Program-made: the position numbers and the translations under genes | Shown: piece after piece, positions 26,831-35,855 of the stretch | Numbering within the stretch: position 1 is the first letter of the stretch | Layout of the letters: every line of letters starts with the position of its first letter | Notes under the pieces: model-generated | The model's input: only the letters and a program-made list of their open reading frames with translations | Database searches by the model: none | What the model was told of the DNA's origin: nothing | Source of the DNA: Mesonia algae | GTDB taxonomy: Bacteria > Bacteroidota > Bacteroidia > Flavobacteriales > Flavobacteriaceae | Assembly: GCF_003253545.1 (NCBI RefSeq) | Contig: NZ_QKYV01000003.1 | Coordinates: 264,375-328,374, forward strand | Direction: 5' to 3' | Length of the DNA stretch: 64,000 bases

Positions 26831-29095
26831 TTAAAATTCTCGTTTAGCATCGTCATAATAGCTTTCAAAAAGCTGCAATAAACTAATCGTTGACGTGATC
26901 ATATCTTTAGTTTCTAACAACAAACCAAAATATAATTTGGTGTTTTTAGGACTAGTTTCTGAAGTTCTAATACGTGTAATCTGTTTTTGAATTAGCTCTG
27001 AAACTTTTCCGATAAGGGCTTGTTTCTGAACAATAATCTGATTTATATTCTCAAAAGAATGCGTATCAAAAGTTTCAATTATTTCTTGGAAAACTACCTG
27101 TAACTCTCTGTCAATACTCTTTAAATCTCGAATTTGATTAAACTTCAAATTCTTATGGTTATTGTTAACGTGCTTATAACTCGATCTAGTTATTTGAGCA
27201 ATCGACTGCACAATATCTTGCATATGGTCTAAGAAGAGAATATAGAATCTACTCGCCTCTACAGAATTTTCCTCCAAAGATTTAATAAAGTAGAATACAT
27301 TATCTTTTAGTTCTTCCACCTCATCTTCAAGCACATTTAGCTTTTTAGTATCCTTTTTAAGCTTCCCAAGATCATGGTAACCCAAATGATCAATTACTTT
27401 ACCGTAACGCTTATTTATACCCTGAATAACGTTAGAAATATTCTGTGATGTTTCCATCGTAATTTCGTTAATAGTAATGATATCATTTCTATTAAAACGC
27501 TTCTTATTTTTTTCAGCTTTTACTTTTCTAGTATGTAAAATTGCACTCCTCGTAATAAGAAAAACAGCCAACAAAACTAAAACTGCAATAGCAATCATCC
27601 CTCCATACCAAATAATTGCAGCAAATATAGCTGCAGCAATAAAGGCAACAATTGCGGTTACAAACCATCCTCCTACTACATTAATAACTCCTGCTACTCT
27701 ATACACAGCACTCTCTCTATCCCAAGCTCTATCGGCTAAAGAAGTACCCATAGCTACCATAAAGGTTACATAAGTTGTAGATAATGGTAATTTTAAATTG
27801 GTTCCTATAGAAATAAGAATACTCGCCACTACCATATTTACCGATGCTCTTACGGTATCAAATGCTGGAGCATCAATTCTTCTATCATTAATTAACTCCT
27901 TTGGTTTTTGAAATTTTTCTTCTATCTTATTTTTCACGGAATTTGGCAACACCTTAGAAATACCACTTGTTAGGTACACAGAATAACGCACTATTACTCG
28001 CGATAAAGTATTAGGTTCAAATCGCTCTACTCCATCTCCTTGTCTTGCCAAATTAATTCCTGTATCTACAACCGATCTAGCTTTACTTGAAAACCATAAT
28101 GTAACTACCATTATTCCTCCCGCTAAAATCAATAAAAGTTCTGGCGTTTCTACTGCGCCTGAAAGTCCTTCCATGTTAAACTCAGAAGGTAAAACCCCAG
28201 TAGCAAGATAAGCCTGTTGCCACAATTCAAAAGATTGCCAAGCTGCAATAGGAACACCTATAAAGTTTACTAAGTCATTTCCAGCGAAAGCTAAAGCTAA
28301 GGCAAAGGTCCCTATAACAATAATCGCTTTTAAAATGTTTATTTTCAGAACGCTCATAAGAAGTTGAGAAAGTAAAGTCCACACTAAAAAGCTACCCAGA
28401 ATAATAATCAAAGTATGGTCATTCACATAATCTTTTACATCCGAAGAAATAAAAGAAATACTCTTCATTCCTTTAATGAAAATGAAATAGGTAATTGCTG
28501 TAATTGAAAGTCCTCCAAAAATAGCTCCTATATATTTAATTTTTTTCTCATATTGAAAAGAAAATACCAACCTAGATAAATATTGAACCAAAGCACCAAT
28601 CGTAAATGCTATGACGACCGAGAGCAGTATTCCCACAATTATTTCTAATGCCTTAGAAGTATTAATATATTGCGCCAACATTTCATAACCTTCACCTTGG
28701 TTATATAGTTTAATAAAAGCTACACTTACTGCAGCTCCTAATAATTCAAAAACAATAGAAACCGTGGTGGAAGTTGGTAAACCTAAGGAATTGAAAAAAT
28801 CTAACAATAAAACATCGGTTATCATCACGGCCAAAAAGATGATCATGATTTCATCAAAATAAAATTGACTAGGAACAAAAATCCCCTTACGAGCCACTTC
28901 CATTAAACCACTAGAAAAAATGGCTCCAACCGCTACACCAATACTGGCAACAATCATAATGGTACGTAAAGAAATGGCTTTAGAACCAATTGCAGAGTTT
29001 AAAAAATTCACTGCATCATTACTTACCCCTACAACCAAATCGGTAATTGCAAGTGCAAATAAAATCGTAAGCATTACGATATAAATATTTTCCAT
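26831..29095 (-). CDS. PiT-family inorganic phosphate transporter fused to a PhoU-like domain
   Basis: Inner-membrane low-affinity phosphate (metal phosphate) symporter. The 754-residue protein has the two PiT signature repeats, VGVSNDAVNFLNSAIGSKAI near the N terminus and FALALAFAGNDLVNFIGVP near 265-285, in a set of about ten to twelve helices up to residue 515. Residues about 535-754 are soluble and helical and look like PhoU, which elsewhere is a separate protein regulating transport and the Pho response. The fusion suggests self-regulation. No PhoB, PhoR or Pst genes are nearby. Confidence 0.9.
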   Translation of the reverse strand: MENIYIVMLTILFALAITDLVVGVSNDAVNFLNSAIGSKAISLRTIMIVASIGVAVGAIFSSGLMEVARKGIFVPSQFYFDEIMIIFLAVMITDVLLLDFFNSLGLPTSTTVSIVFELLGAAVSVAFIKLYNQGEGYEMLAQYINTSKALEIIVGILLSVVIAFTIGALVQYLSRLVFSFQYEKKIKYIGAIFGGLSITAITYFIFIKGMKSISFISSDVKDYVNDHTLIIILGSFLVWTLLSQLLMSVLKINILKAIIVIGTFALALAFAGNDLVNFIGVPIAAWQSFELWQQAYLATGVLPSEFNMEGLSGAVETPELLLILAGGIMVVTLWFSSKARSVVDTGINLARQGDGVERFEPNTLSRVIVRYSVYLTSGISKVLPNSVKNKIEEKFQKPKELINDRRIDAPAFDTVRASVNMVVASILISIGTNLKLPLSTTYVTFMVAMGTSLADRAWDRESAVYRVAGVINVVGGWFVTAIVAFIAAAIFAAIIWYGGMIAIAVLVLLAVFLITRSAILHTRKVKAEKNKKRFNRNDIITINEITMETSQNISNVIQGINKRYGKVIDHLGYHDLGKLKKDTKKLNVLEDEVEELKDNVFYFIKSLEENSVEASRFYILFLDHMQDIVQSIAQITRSSYKHVNNNHKNLKFNQIRDLKSIDRELQVVFQEIIETFDTHSFENINQIIVQKQALIGKVSELIQKQITRIRTSETSPKNTKLYFGLLLETKDMITSTISLLQLFESYYDDAKREF

Positions 29096-29224
29096 AAAAA
29101 ATTTTTATTTCTGAATTTGCAAAAATGTATATTTCATAATTCTTTTCACTGTTTTAATTGTTACCAAAACATTAATTTTAAACATTCTGTTTTGAATTAC
29201 AAAAAACTAAAATAACACAACTAA

Positions 29225-31246
29225 ATGAATTTCTCTCAAAATAATCTTAAGAACCAATCGAGCCCCTATTTATTACAACACGCTAATAACCCTATACATT
29301 GGCAAACTTGGGACGAAAATTCTTTACGAGAAGCTCAACAACAAAATAAATTATTAATAATAAGTATTGGCTACACTGCTTGTCATTGGTGTCATGTGAT
29401 GGAAAAAGAAGTGTTTGAAAAACAAGAGGTTGCCCATCTCATGAATGAGCATTTTATTTCTATAAAAGTTGACCGAGAAGAACACCCCGATGTGGATCAA
29501 ATCTATATGTTAGCATTGCAAATTATGACTCGACAAGGAGGCTGGCCACTTAATATTGTCGCATTACCTAACGGAAAACCTATTTGGGGAGCTACCTATT
29601 TACCCGAAAAACAATGGTTAGGTTCTTTGCATCAGCTTAAAGATTTATATCAAAAAGATCCCGATCAAATGGAAGAATACGCTCTTCAGCTAGAGAAAGG
29701 CATTCTTTCTACACAACTCATCGATGAACCAAAAGACAAAGAGTTTAAAAGATACCATTTACAAAATGCTATGAATAAATGGCAACAAAATTTTGATTAT
29801 AAGAATGGAAGAGATAAAGGCGCTCCAAAATTTATGATGCCTAATCAATTACAGTTTTTGTTACGTTATGGATTTCAAGAAAACAACAAAGAAGTTTTAA
29901 ATTACGTAAAACTTACACTATATAAAATAGCTCAAGGCGGAATTCACGATGTGGTAGGCGGAGGTTTTTCTAGATACAGTGTAGATGAAAAATGGCATAT
30001 TCCACATTTCGAAAAAATGTTATACGACAATGCTCAACTAATATCTCTATATGCCCAAGCTTATCAAGTTTTTAAAGATGAATACTTTAAAGAAATCGCC
30101 ACAAAAACCATTGCTTTTATAGAAAGTGATTTAAAAAGTGATGATGATTTATATTTCGCTTCTTATGATGCAGACAGTCAAAATAAAAAAGGAGAACAAG
30201 AAGAAGGTGCTTTTTACACGTGGACAAAAAAAGAATTACAAAACCTCCTAAAAGAAGATTTCCTTCTTTTTTCTGATATTTTTAATATCAATGATACAGG
30301 ATATTGGGAAAACGGAAAATATGTATTCATTCAAACTCAAAACCTACAAAAGATTGCACAAAACTATCATCTAGAAGAATTTCAGTTAAAAGAAAAAATA
30401 GATAGTTGTCTTCTTACTTTAAAAAAAGAACGAAATAATAGACCTCAACCTCTACTCGATCACAAATGTCTTACTAGTTGGAATGCTTTAACGATCTCCT
30501 CTTTTATAGATACTTATAAAATTACTGCAAACGAAGAATACCTGAGTTCTGCTTTGACTACTGCAAGAGCCCTGTGGGATAACTTGTTTGACGAAAAATT
30601 ATACAAGAATTATGTAGAAGGCAATAGGCAAATTATAGGAACATTAGAAGATTATGCGCTAGTCATAAAAGCTTTCTTACAACTCTATCAAATAACTTTT
30701 GAAGATTCTTGGTTAAAAAAATCTCAAAAACTTATTGATATCGCTTTCGCGGAATTTTACGATGAAAAAGAAAATTTATTTTACTTAGCTTCTAAATCGA
30801 ATGAACAATTATTTGCTCATCTTTTTGAAGTACACGATAATGTAATTCCAAGTTCTAATGCAATTATGTGCAACAATTTATTTATGATTGGAAAAATTAC
30901 AAATCAGGAGAAATACATTGAGATCGCGAAGAATATGCTACACAAATACAAAAATTCTTTTCATGAAACCCCATCGAATTATAGTGAATGGATGAACACC
31001 TATTTAAATATATCTCATCCATTTTATCATTTAAGTTTCGGTAAAGAGTGCATAGAAAATAAAAAGTTTTTTTTAGAAGAATATCTTCCCAATGCAATTC
31101 TAACTCCACATGTTCCAGTTAACCTTAAACAATATGATTTCCGCGAAAGCGATATCTCAAATCAAATGCTTTTATGTCAAGAAAATTCGTGTAAGAGGCC
31201 TTCTAATAAGAATATAGAAATATTAAAACAAATAGATTTCAATTAA
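29225..31246 (+). CDS. thioredoxin-domain protein of the DUF255/YyaL family
   Basis: A 673-residue cytosolic protein related to human SPATA20. The N-terminal domain (about 1-165) is thioredoxin-like with TACHWCHVME (Cys53, Cys56), then a large (alpha/alpha)6-barrel region resembling glycosidases or epimerases, with motifs GGGFSRYSVDEKWHIPHFEK and LTSWNALTIS. Biochemical function of the family is not established. It carries two copies of the dispersed 13-mer in opposite orientation (30742-30754 and 31139-31151), which share an 18-base inverted match. Confidence 0.88.
   Translation: MNFSQNNLKNQSSPYLLQHANNPIHWQTWDENSLREAQQQNKLLIISIGYTACHWCHVMEKEVFEKQEVAHLMNEHFISIKVDREEHPDVDQIYMLALQIMTRQGGWPLNIVALPNGKPIWGATYLPEKQWLGSLHQLKDLYQKDPDQMEEYALQLEKGILSTQLIDEPKDKEFKRYHLQNAMNKWQQNFDYKNGRDKGAPKFMMPNQLQFLLRYGFQENNKEVLNYVKLTLYKIAQGGIHDVVGGGFSRYSVDEKWHIPHFEKMLYDNAQLISLYAQAYQVFKDEYFKEIATKTIAFIESDLKSDDDLYFASYDADSQNKKGEQEEGAFYTWTKKELQNLLKEDFLLFSDIFNINDTGYWENGKYVFIQTQNLQKIAQNYHLEEFQLKEKIDSCLLTLKKERNNRPQPLLDHKCLTSWNALTISSFIDTYKITANEEYLSSALTTARALWDNLFDEKLYKNYVEGNRQIIGTLEDYALVIKAFLQLYQITFEDSWLKKSQKLIDIAFAEFYDEKENLFYLASKSNEQLFAHLFEVHDNVIPSSNAIMCNNLFMIGKITNQEKYIEIAKNMLHKYKNSFHETPSNYSEWMNTYLNISHPFYHLSFGKECIENKKFFLEEYLPNAILTPHVPVNLKQYDFRESDISNQMLLCQENSCKRPSNKNIEILKQIDFN
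30737..30754 (+). repeat. dispersed GC-rich word, left arm of an 18-base inverted pair
   Basis: GATATCGCTTTCGCGGAA, containing the full 13-mer at 30742-30754; coding Ala-Phe-Ala-Glu. Its reverse complement is at 31139-31156. Confidence 0.65.
31139..31156 (-). repeat. dispersed GC-rich word, right arm of an 18-base inverted pair
   Basis: Exact reverse complement of 30737-30754, 384 bases away within the same gene. Here the reading frame is different (Phe-Arg-Glu-Ser), so protein sequence does not explain the match. Confidence 0.65.
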
Positions 31247-31321
31247 TTTTAACAAAACTTAAACAGCTAAAAGTTTCAGACAACAAAAAAACTAATTATT
31301 ATCCTGCTTAAAATATTTTAC

Positions 31322-32146
31322 ATGGAAAAATTAGACAACATTGAGTATTATGCCAAAGAGTACGGCCAAAAATTAATTGACTTTCTACCTAATTTAGTTG
31401 CTGCAATAGCAATTTTGGTAATTGGATGGTGGATTGCAAAAATCATTGTACGCTACGTAAAAAAATTCTTTCAAAAGAAAAGTTACGATCCTGCTTTAGA
31501 GAATTTTATTGTTAATATTCTTGGATGGGCTCTAAAAATACTAGTTTTTATTACCGCTATTACCCAATTAGGAATTGAAACCACAAGTTTAGTTGCTATT
31601 ATTGGTGCTGCAGGTTTAGCTATAGGTTTAGCCCTTCAAGGTTCTCTAGCTAATTTTGCTGGTGGAGTTTTAATAATTATCTTGAAGCCTTTTAAGATAG
31701 GAGATTGGATTGAAGCTCAAGGAGTTTCCGGTAGTGTAAAAGAAATATCTATTTTTTACACACACATCAACACCTTTGGGAATCAATTAGCAGTAATTCC
31801 TAATGGTCAATTATCTAATGATAATATTATAAATTATACAGTAGAAGGAAAAAGAAAAGATGCAATTACTATAGGAATTTCATATGATGCCAATATTAAG
31901 GAGGCAAAAGACATTCTATTAAATTTAATGAAGGAGCAAGAAGGCATTCATAAAGATCCAGAGCCACAAGTAGTTGTAACCGAACTTGCAGACAATTCAG
32001 TTAACCTATCACTTAGGTTCTGGGCTTCTAACGATGAGTTTTGGGGATGCCACTGGTATACAATAGAAGAAGCTAAAAGAAGATTAGATGCTGCAGGTAT
32101 TGGAATCCCTTACCCACAGAGAGACGTTCACATTATCAAAGATTAA
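31322..32146 (+). CDS. small-conductance mechanosensitive channel (MscS family)
   Basis: Membrane channel that opens under osmotic downshock. The 274-residue protein has three membrane helices (about 18-38, 63-83, 88-115), the third with the Gly/Ala-rich pore pattern GAAGLAIGLALQGSLANFAGG, and a cytoplasmic beta/alpha domain with KPFKIGDWIEAQGVSGSVKEI and VIPNGQLSNDNIINYT. Size and order match MscS of Escherichia coli (286 residues). It stands alone with a terminator 20 bases after the stop. Confidence 0.93.
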   Translation: MEKLDNIEYYAKEYGQKLIDFLPNLVAAIAILVIGWWIAKIIVRYVKKFFQKKSYDPALENFIVNILGWALKILVFITAITQLGIETTSLVAIIGAAGLAIGLALQGSLANFAGGVLIIILKPFKIGDWIEAQGVSGSVKEISIFYTHINTFGNQLAVIPNGQLSNDNIINYTVEGKRKDAITIGISYDANIKEAKDILLNLMKEQEGIHKDPEPQVVVTELADNSVNLSLRFWASNDEFWGCHWYTIEEAKRRLDAAGIGIPYPQRDVHIIKD

Positions 32147-32167
32147 ATGTTAATTTTTAACGATATT

Positions 32168-32200
32168 AAAAGGTCAAACATCAAGTTTGGCCTTTTTTTT
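32168..32200 (+). terminator. intrinsic terminator after the MscS gene
   Basis: AAAAGGTCAAAC (32168-32179) pairs with GTTTGGCCTTTT (32185-32196), one T-G wobble, then T to 32200. It shows that a reading of the next gene starting at 32147 is too long. Confidence 0.85.
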
Positions 32201-32248
32201 GAGGTATATTTAACATTAAATAGTTTTATTAATCAAAAATTAAAAATC

Positions 32249-33025
32249 ATGAAAAGACTACTATTTTTAATAATCATTATGATAAGTACTTCAAGTTTTG
32301 CTCAACTATTAAATTTTAATGAAGCTCCTACCCCTATTCCGATGTGGAAGCCTACATCAGAATGGGAAAAAACTATAAGTAAAAATGATGACTTTAATAA
32401 TAATGTAAAAAACAATACTAACTATTTTATAAGGGATGGAAAAAAAATAAGGAATGTTGATGTAATTGGTGATATGTATTTAAGTCCTGATTTTCATAAA
32501 GCAAGAATTATCGATAAAGTATCTGGGGAGGTAATAAATGTTTATTTAAGATATAGAATTTTTGATGATACTTTTGAAGCAAGAAAATCTACAGACGACG
32601 AAGCTACACTTTTCTTAGAAAGATCTAATCAATATGATATTAAATATAATAATCTTCATTTTGTATTTATCAATAAGTTGCCGGTATTTATAAATGAAGC
32701 TAACAACGGTTATGTTTTAGTACTTTCTGAAAATGAAAAAATCTCTCTTTGTAAAAGGCTTAGTCAAAAATATATACCTGGACAAAAAACGAATTCTCCA
32801 ATGGAAAGTGATAAAAAGGCTAGATTAATTAATAAAGAAAATTATTTTATAAATATAAACAATATATTAATTGAAGTAGAACCTGACAAAAGAAACGCCT
32901 ATAAAGCATTTCCAAACCATCAAAAAGAGCTAAAACAATTTATTAAAGATCATAAATTAAAGTTTAAAGAAAGTTCTAAAGATGAAGACTTGATAAAGCT
33001 AGTCTCTTACTATAAAAAATTATAA
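32249..33025 (+). CDS. secreted protein of unknown function, first of a tandem pair
   Basis: A 258-residue protein with a signal peptide (MKRLLFLIIIMISTSSFAQ); the start at 32249 follows the MscS terminator. I do not recognise the family. About half of the residues are identical by eye to the next gene, with shared blocks NNTNYFI, VYLRYRI-DDTFEA, FINKLPxFIN and SDKKxRL. The C terminus (KAFPNHQKELKQFIKDHKLK) resembles a short Lys-rich tail common in secreted Flavobacteriia proteins. No cysteines, no lipobox. Probably periplasmic or surface. Confidence 0.75.
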   Translation: MKRLLFLIIIMISTSSFAQLLNFNEAPTPIPMWKPTSEWEKTISKNDDFNNNVKNNTNYFIRDGKKIRNVDVIGDMYLSPDFHKARIIDKVSGEVINVYLRYRIFDDTFEARKSTDDEATLFLERSNQYDIKYNNLHFVFINKLPVFINEANNGYVLVLSENEKISLCKRLSQKYIPGQKTNSPMESDKKARLINKENYFININNILIEVEPDKRNAYKAFPNHQKELKQFIKDHKLKFKESSKDEDLIKLVSYYKKL

Positions 33026-33045
33026 ATAATAAAAATGGAATAATG

Positions 33046-33077
33046 ATTGCACTTAAGTAATTAAGTGCAATTTTTTT
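33046..33077 (+). terminator. intrinsic terminator between the tandem paralogues
   Basis: ATTGCACTTAA (33046-33056) pairs with TTAAGTGCAAT (33061-33071), loop GTAA, then T to 33077. The two paralogues are therefore not simply one transcript. Confidence 0.85.
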
Positions 33078-33111
33078 GTAAATTACAAACCTCAAATTTT
33101 AAATAAAATAT

Positions 33112-33876
33112 ATGAAACGAATTACCTTAATTTTAGCCTTATTAACCTATAGTTTAAATTTTGCTCAAACTCCTGCCGTTGCTCCTCAAAGCATTAGCCA
33201 GTTTCAACAAATGGTTTCTTCCACAGAAAATTTCAATAACAACATTAAAAATAACACCAATTATTTTATTAAAAACGGACAGAAAGTTGAAAATTCAAAT
33301 GTCATTGGCTCAATGTACTTTAATGATGAATTTAAAAAAGGCCAAGTCATAGATAAAGAAAGTGGACAAGTTATATCTGTATATTTAAGGTACAGAATAT
33401 ATGACGACACCTTTGAAGCTAAAAAATCTCCAGAGGAGAAAGAGACTTTAATTATGGAAAGAAATCCCAAGTATGACATCGCGATAGAAGATGCTAAATT
33501 TACTTTTATCAATAAACTTCCTATTTTTATCAATAAGGCTAATAATGGTTACTTAGTGGTTTTAAACGAAAATAAAAAGGGAAAACTTTTAAAAAGAATA
33601 AGTCAGGATTTTATTCCTGGTCAGAAAGCGAATACTCCTATGGCTAGTGATAAAAAACCTAGACTTAAAAATGAAGAGCATTATTTTATTTCTTTAGATG
33701 AAAAAATTTACGCGATTGAGGCTCATAAAAAAAGAGCAGCAGACGCTTTCCCTAACCACAACAAGGAATTAGAGAAATACATTAAAGAAAATAAATTGAA
33801 GTTTAGAGGAGATGATGAAGAAAAAGACTTAATTACCCTTATTAAGTATTATAACGAAGTTACGCAAGACTCTTAA
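33112..33876 (+). CDS. secreted protein of unknown function, second of a tandem pair
   Basis: A 254-residue paralogue of the preceding gene, with signal peptide MKRITLILALLTYSLNFAQ. Conserved blocks are in the same order: FNNNIKNNTNYFI, YLRYRIYDDTFEAKKS, FINKLPIFINKANNGY, IPGQKANTPMASDKKPRL and a Lys-rich AFPNHNKELEKYIKENKLK tail. The mature part is basic and lacks cysteine. The stop overlaps that of convergent tsaB by 4 bases. Function unknown; tandem duplication with divergence is clear. Confidence 0.78.
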   Translation: MKRITLILALLTYSLNFAQTPAVAPQSISQFQQMVSSTENFNNNIKNNTNYFIKNGQKVENSNVIGSMYFNDEFKKGQVIDKESGQVISVYLRYRIYDDTFEAKKSPEEKETLIMERNPKYDIAIEDAKFTFINKLPIFINKANNGYLVVLNENKKGKLLKRISQDFIPGQKANTPMASDKKPRLKNEEHYFISLDEKIYAIEAHKKRAADAFPNHNKELEKYIKENKLKFRGDDEEKDLITLIKYYNEVTQDS

Positions 33877-34556
33877 TTCTTCTTCTTTTTGATTACAAAA
33901 TCTTTTAAGTAAAAAGGTTCAAAATAAGCGACATCTTCCATGTCGCTTATTTTGTATTTATGACATGCTATTGCAGCCATTTCTTTAGTAGATGGCAAGC
34001 ATTGTAAGAATGAAGTATTCTTTTTATTAGATAAGACTTCTTCGATTTTCCCGACTCCATCACCAACAAAAAGCTTATTTCCTTTCAACTCTTCAAAAGA
34101 GTTTTCATCTATTATTTTTGCTTCCACGGGAGAGATTAAAATTAACTCTCCATTTTCTAGTTTAAACACAGAAGTATAAACCTCCATACGACGAGCATCT
34201 AAAATAGGAATTACATACCCATCAGTAAAATCTAAAGATTTATATTGATGTGCTATTGAAGTTAATGTATCAACCGACAATAAAGGTAAATTTAAAGCAT
34301 AACACAGTCCTTTTGCTGCTGAAACTCCAATTCTCAATCCTGTGTATGAGCCAGGTCCTTTACTAACTGCTACTGCATCTAAATTCAATAGTGTCTTATT
34401 AGATTCAGTTAAGACTGCTTCAATAAATAAATGGAGTTTCTCTGCATGAGAATACCCAGGAGTTTTATCTTCCTTAATTGCTATAATCTTGTCATCTTCT
34501 GCTAAAGCAACAGAGCAATTGATTGTCGTTGTTTCTAATAATAATATTAAAGCCAA
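33873..34556 (-). CDS. tsaB: tRNA threonylcarbamoyladenosine biosynthesis protein TsaB
   Basis: Partner of TsaD in making the t6A37 base of ANN-decoding tRNAs. The 227-residue protein has the ASKHA-type start LLLETTTINCSVAL, GPGSYTGLRIGVSAAKGLCYA and DARRMEVYTS, all typical. It begins 1 base after the adaptor gene of the export operon, so it is probably read from that operon, an odd pairing. Its 3' part contains a 14-bp inverted repeat (33921-33953) that may terminate the opposite strand. Confidence 0.93.
   Translation of the reverse strand: MALILLLETTTINCSVALAEDDKIIAIKEDKTPGYSHAEKLHLFIEAVLTESNKTLLNLDAVAVSKGPGSYTGLRIGVSAAKGLCYALNLPLLSVDTLTSIAHQYKSLDFTDGYVIPILDARRMEVYTSVFKLENGELILISPVEAKIIDENSFEELKGNKLFVGDGVGKIEEVLSNKKNTSFLQCLPSTKEMAAIACHKYKISDMEDVAYFEPFYLKDFVIKKKKN
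33921..33953 (+). terminator. terminator-like hairpin inside tsaB coding sequence
   Basis: AAAATAAGCGACAT (33921-33934) is the exact inverse of 33940-33953, loop of 5, ending in TTTT. It lies 45 bases after the stop of the plus-strand gene 33112-33876 and can act as its terminator although it codes for TsaB residues on the other strand. It could also act on the minus strand. Confidence 0.55.
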
Positions 34557-34557
34557 A

Positions 34558-35853
34558 TTATTTATCTTCTAATGAGCCTTTCACCTCTATTTTATCACCA
34601 GCCTTTAAACTTTTGGTAACCGTGTTATACGGACCTGTAATTACTTCGTCCCCTACCTTTAAGCCTTTAGATATTTCTATATTTGTATCGTCTTGTATTC
34701 CTGTTTTCACAACTTGTAACCTAACTTCATCTCCATTTTTCACAAATACACATTCAAAAGTTTCATCTGTAATTGTTTTTTTTGCAGAAGGAGTTTGTTC
34801 TTTATCGTCTCCTTTTATACTCTTCTTTACGGAAGTAGTATCGTTTTTGATCACAATAGCACTAATAGGAACTCCAATAATATTTTTCTTTTTACTTGTG
34901 ATGATATCAACGGTAGCAGTCATTCCTGGTCTAAACGGAGAGAAATCTTCTGGTTTTCCTTCGGTTAACTCCGCATAAGATTGTTTTAGGATCTTTACTT
35001 TAACATCAAAATTAGTTACTTGATCTGCCGTTAAATCATCTGCAGCCGAATTAGAAATTTCAGTAACAATTCCTTTAAATTCCTTACCTAAATAGGCATC
35101 AACTTCTACAATTGCCGAATCACCAACTGCAATTTTAACAATATCATTTTCATTTACTTCTACTTCAACTTCCATCTCGGCAAGATTCGCTACACGTAAA
35201 ATTTCGGTTCCTGCCATTTGCTGAGTACCTACCACTCGCTCTCCTAACTCGGCGTCTAACTTCGAAATTGTCCCAGACATAGGTGCATAAATCGTAGTTC
35301 TACCTAAATTATCTTTAGCTTCGTTTACCGTTGCAGCAGCACTTTGCACATTATAATAAGCAGATTCTCTAGAGGCTTGAGCCATTTCATATTCAGATAC
35401 AATCGCATCCCATTCAGATTTTGAGATAACTCCCTTATCAAAAAGAGTTTTATTACGGTCGTAATTTGCTTTTGCTTGCTTAAAACTCGCTTTACTTTGA
35501 GCTAAAGAAGCTTGAATATTTTGATAACTTGCTTGAGACCGCTGTAAGCTAGATTGATACAAATCTGGATTAATCTTTACCAATAAGTCTCCTTTTTCTA
35601 CGGCTTGACCTTCTTGGATTGGTAACTCAATAATTTCTCCCGAAACTTCTGAAGATAGCTTTACCTCAACTTCAGGTTGTATTTTTCCTGTAGCCGAAAC
35701 CGTTTCGGTTATATCTATTTCATTAATGGCAGTTATTTCAACTTGTTTAAAGTTTCCTGTTTTTCCAAACCATCCGCTTTTTTTACCAACTACCAATAAC
35801 AAAATAACCGCTACTACTAAGGCAACAATTATAACAAGTGTCTTTTTTTTCAT
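34558..35853 (-). CDS. periplasmic adaptor subunit (HlyD/MFP family), second of operon
   Basis: Membrane-fusion protein linking an inner-membrane transporter to TolC. The 431-residue protein has an N-terminal membrane anchor (about 5-23), barrel-sandwich half-motifs (VSATGKIQPEVEVKLSSEVS), a long alpha hairpin (about 105-170) and a C-terminal beta-barrel. A Lys/Thr-rich loop near 345-365 is an insertion. It starts 2 bases after the TolC-family gene ends. The operon has another adaptor gene (37243-38364), which is uncommon. Confidence 0.92.
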   Translation of the reverse strand: MKKKTLVIIVALVVAVILLLVVGKKSGWFGKTGNFKQVEITAINEIDITETVSATGKIQPEVEVKLSSEVSGEIIELPIQEGQAVEKGDLLVKINPDLYQSSLQRSQASYQNIQASLAQSKASFKQAKANYDRNKTLFDKGVISKSEWDAIVSEYEMAQASRESAYYNVQSAAATVNEAKDNLGRTTIYAPMSGTISKLDAELGERVVGTQQMAGTEILRVANLAEMEVEVEVNENDIVKIAVGDSAIVEVDAYLGKEFKGIVTEISNSAADDLTADQVTNFDVKVKILKQSYAELTEGKPEDFSPFRPGMTATVDIITSKKKNIIGVPISAIVIKNDTTSVKKSIKGDDKEQTPSAKKTITDETFECVFVKNGDEVRLQVVKTGIQDDTNIEISKGLKVGDEVITGPYNTVTKSLKAGDKIEVKGSLEDK

Positions 35854-35855
35854 AA

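Noticed and set aside
32147-32248. Longer N terminus of the first secreted paralogue
   Set aside because: It would begin right at the MscS stop and run through a strong terminator; the signal peptide begins at 32249.
32249-33876. The paralogue pair as a toxin-immunity system
   Set aside because: Both members are of the same family, both have signal peptides, and neither has a toxin-like motif.
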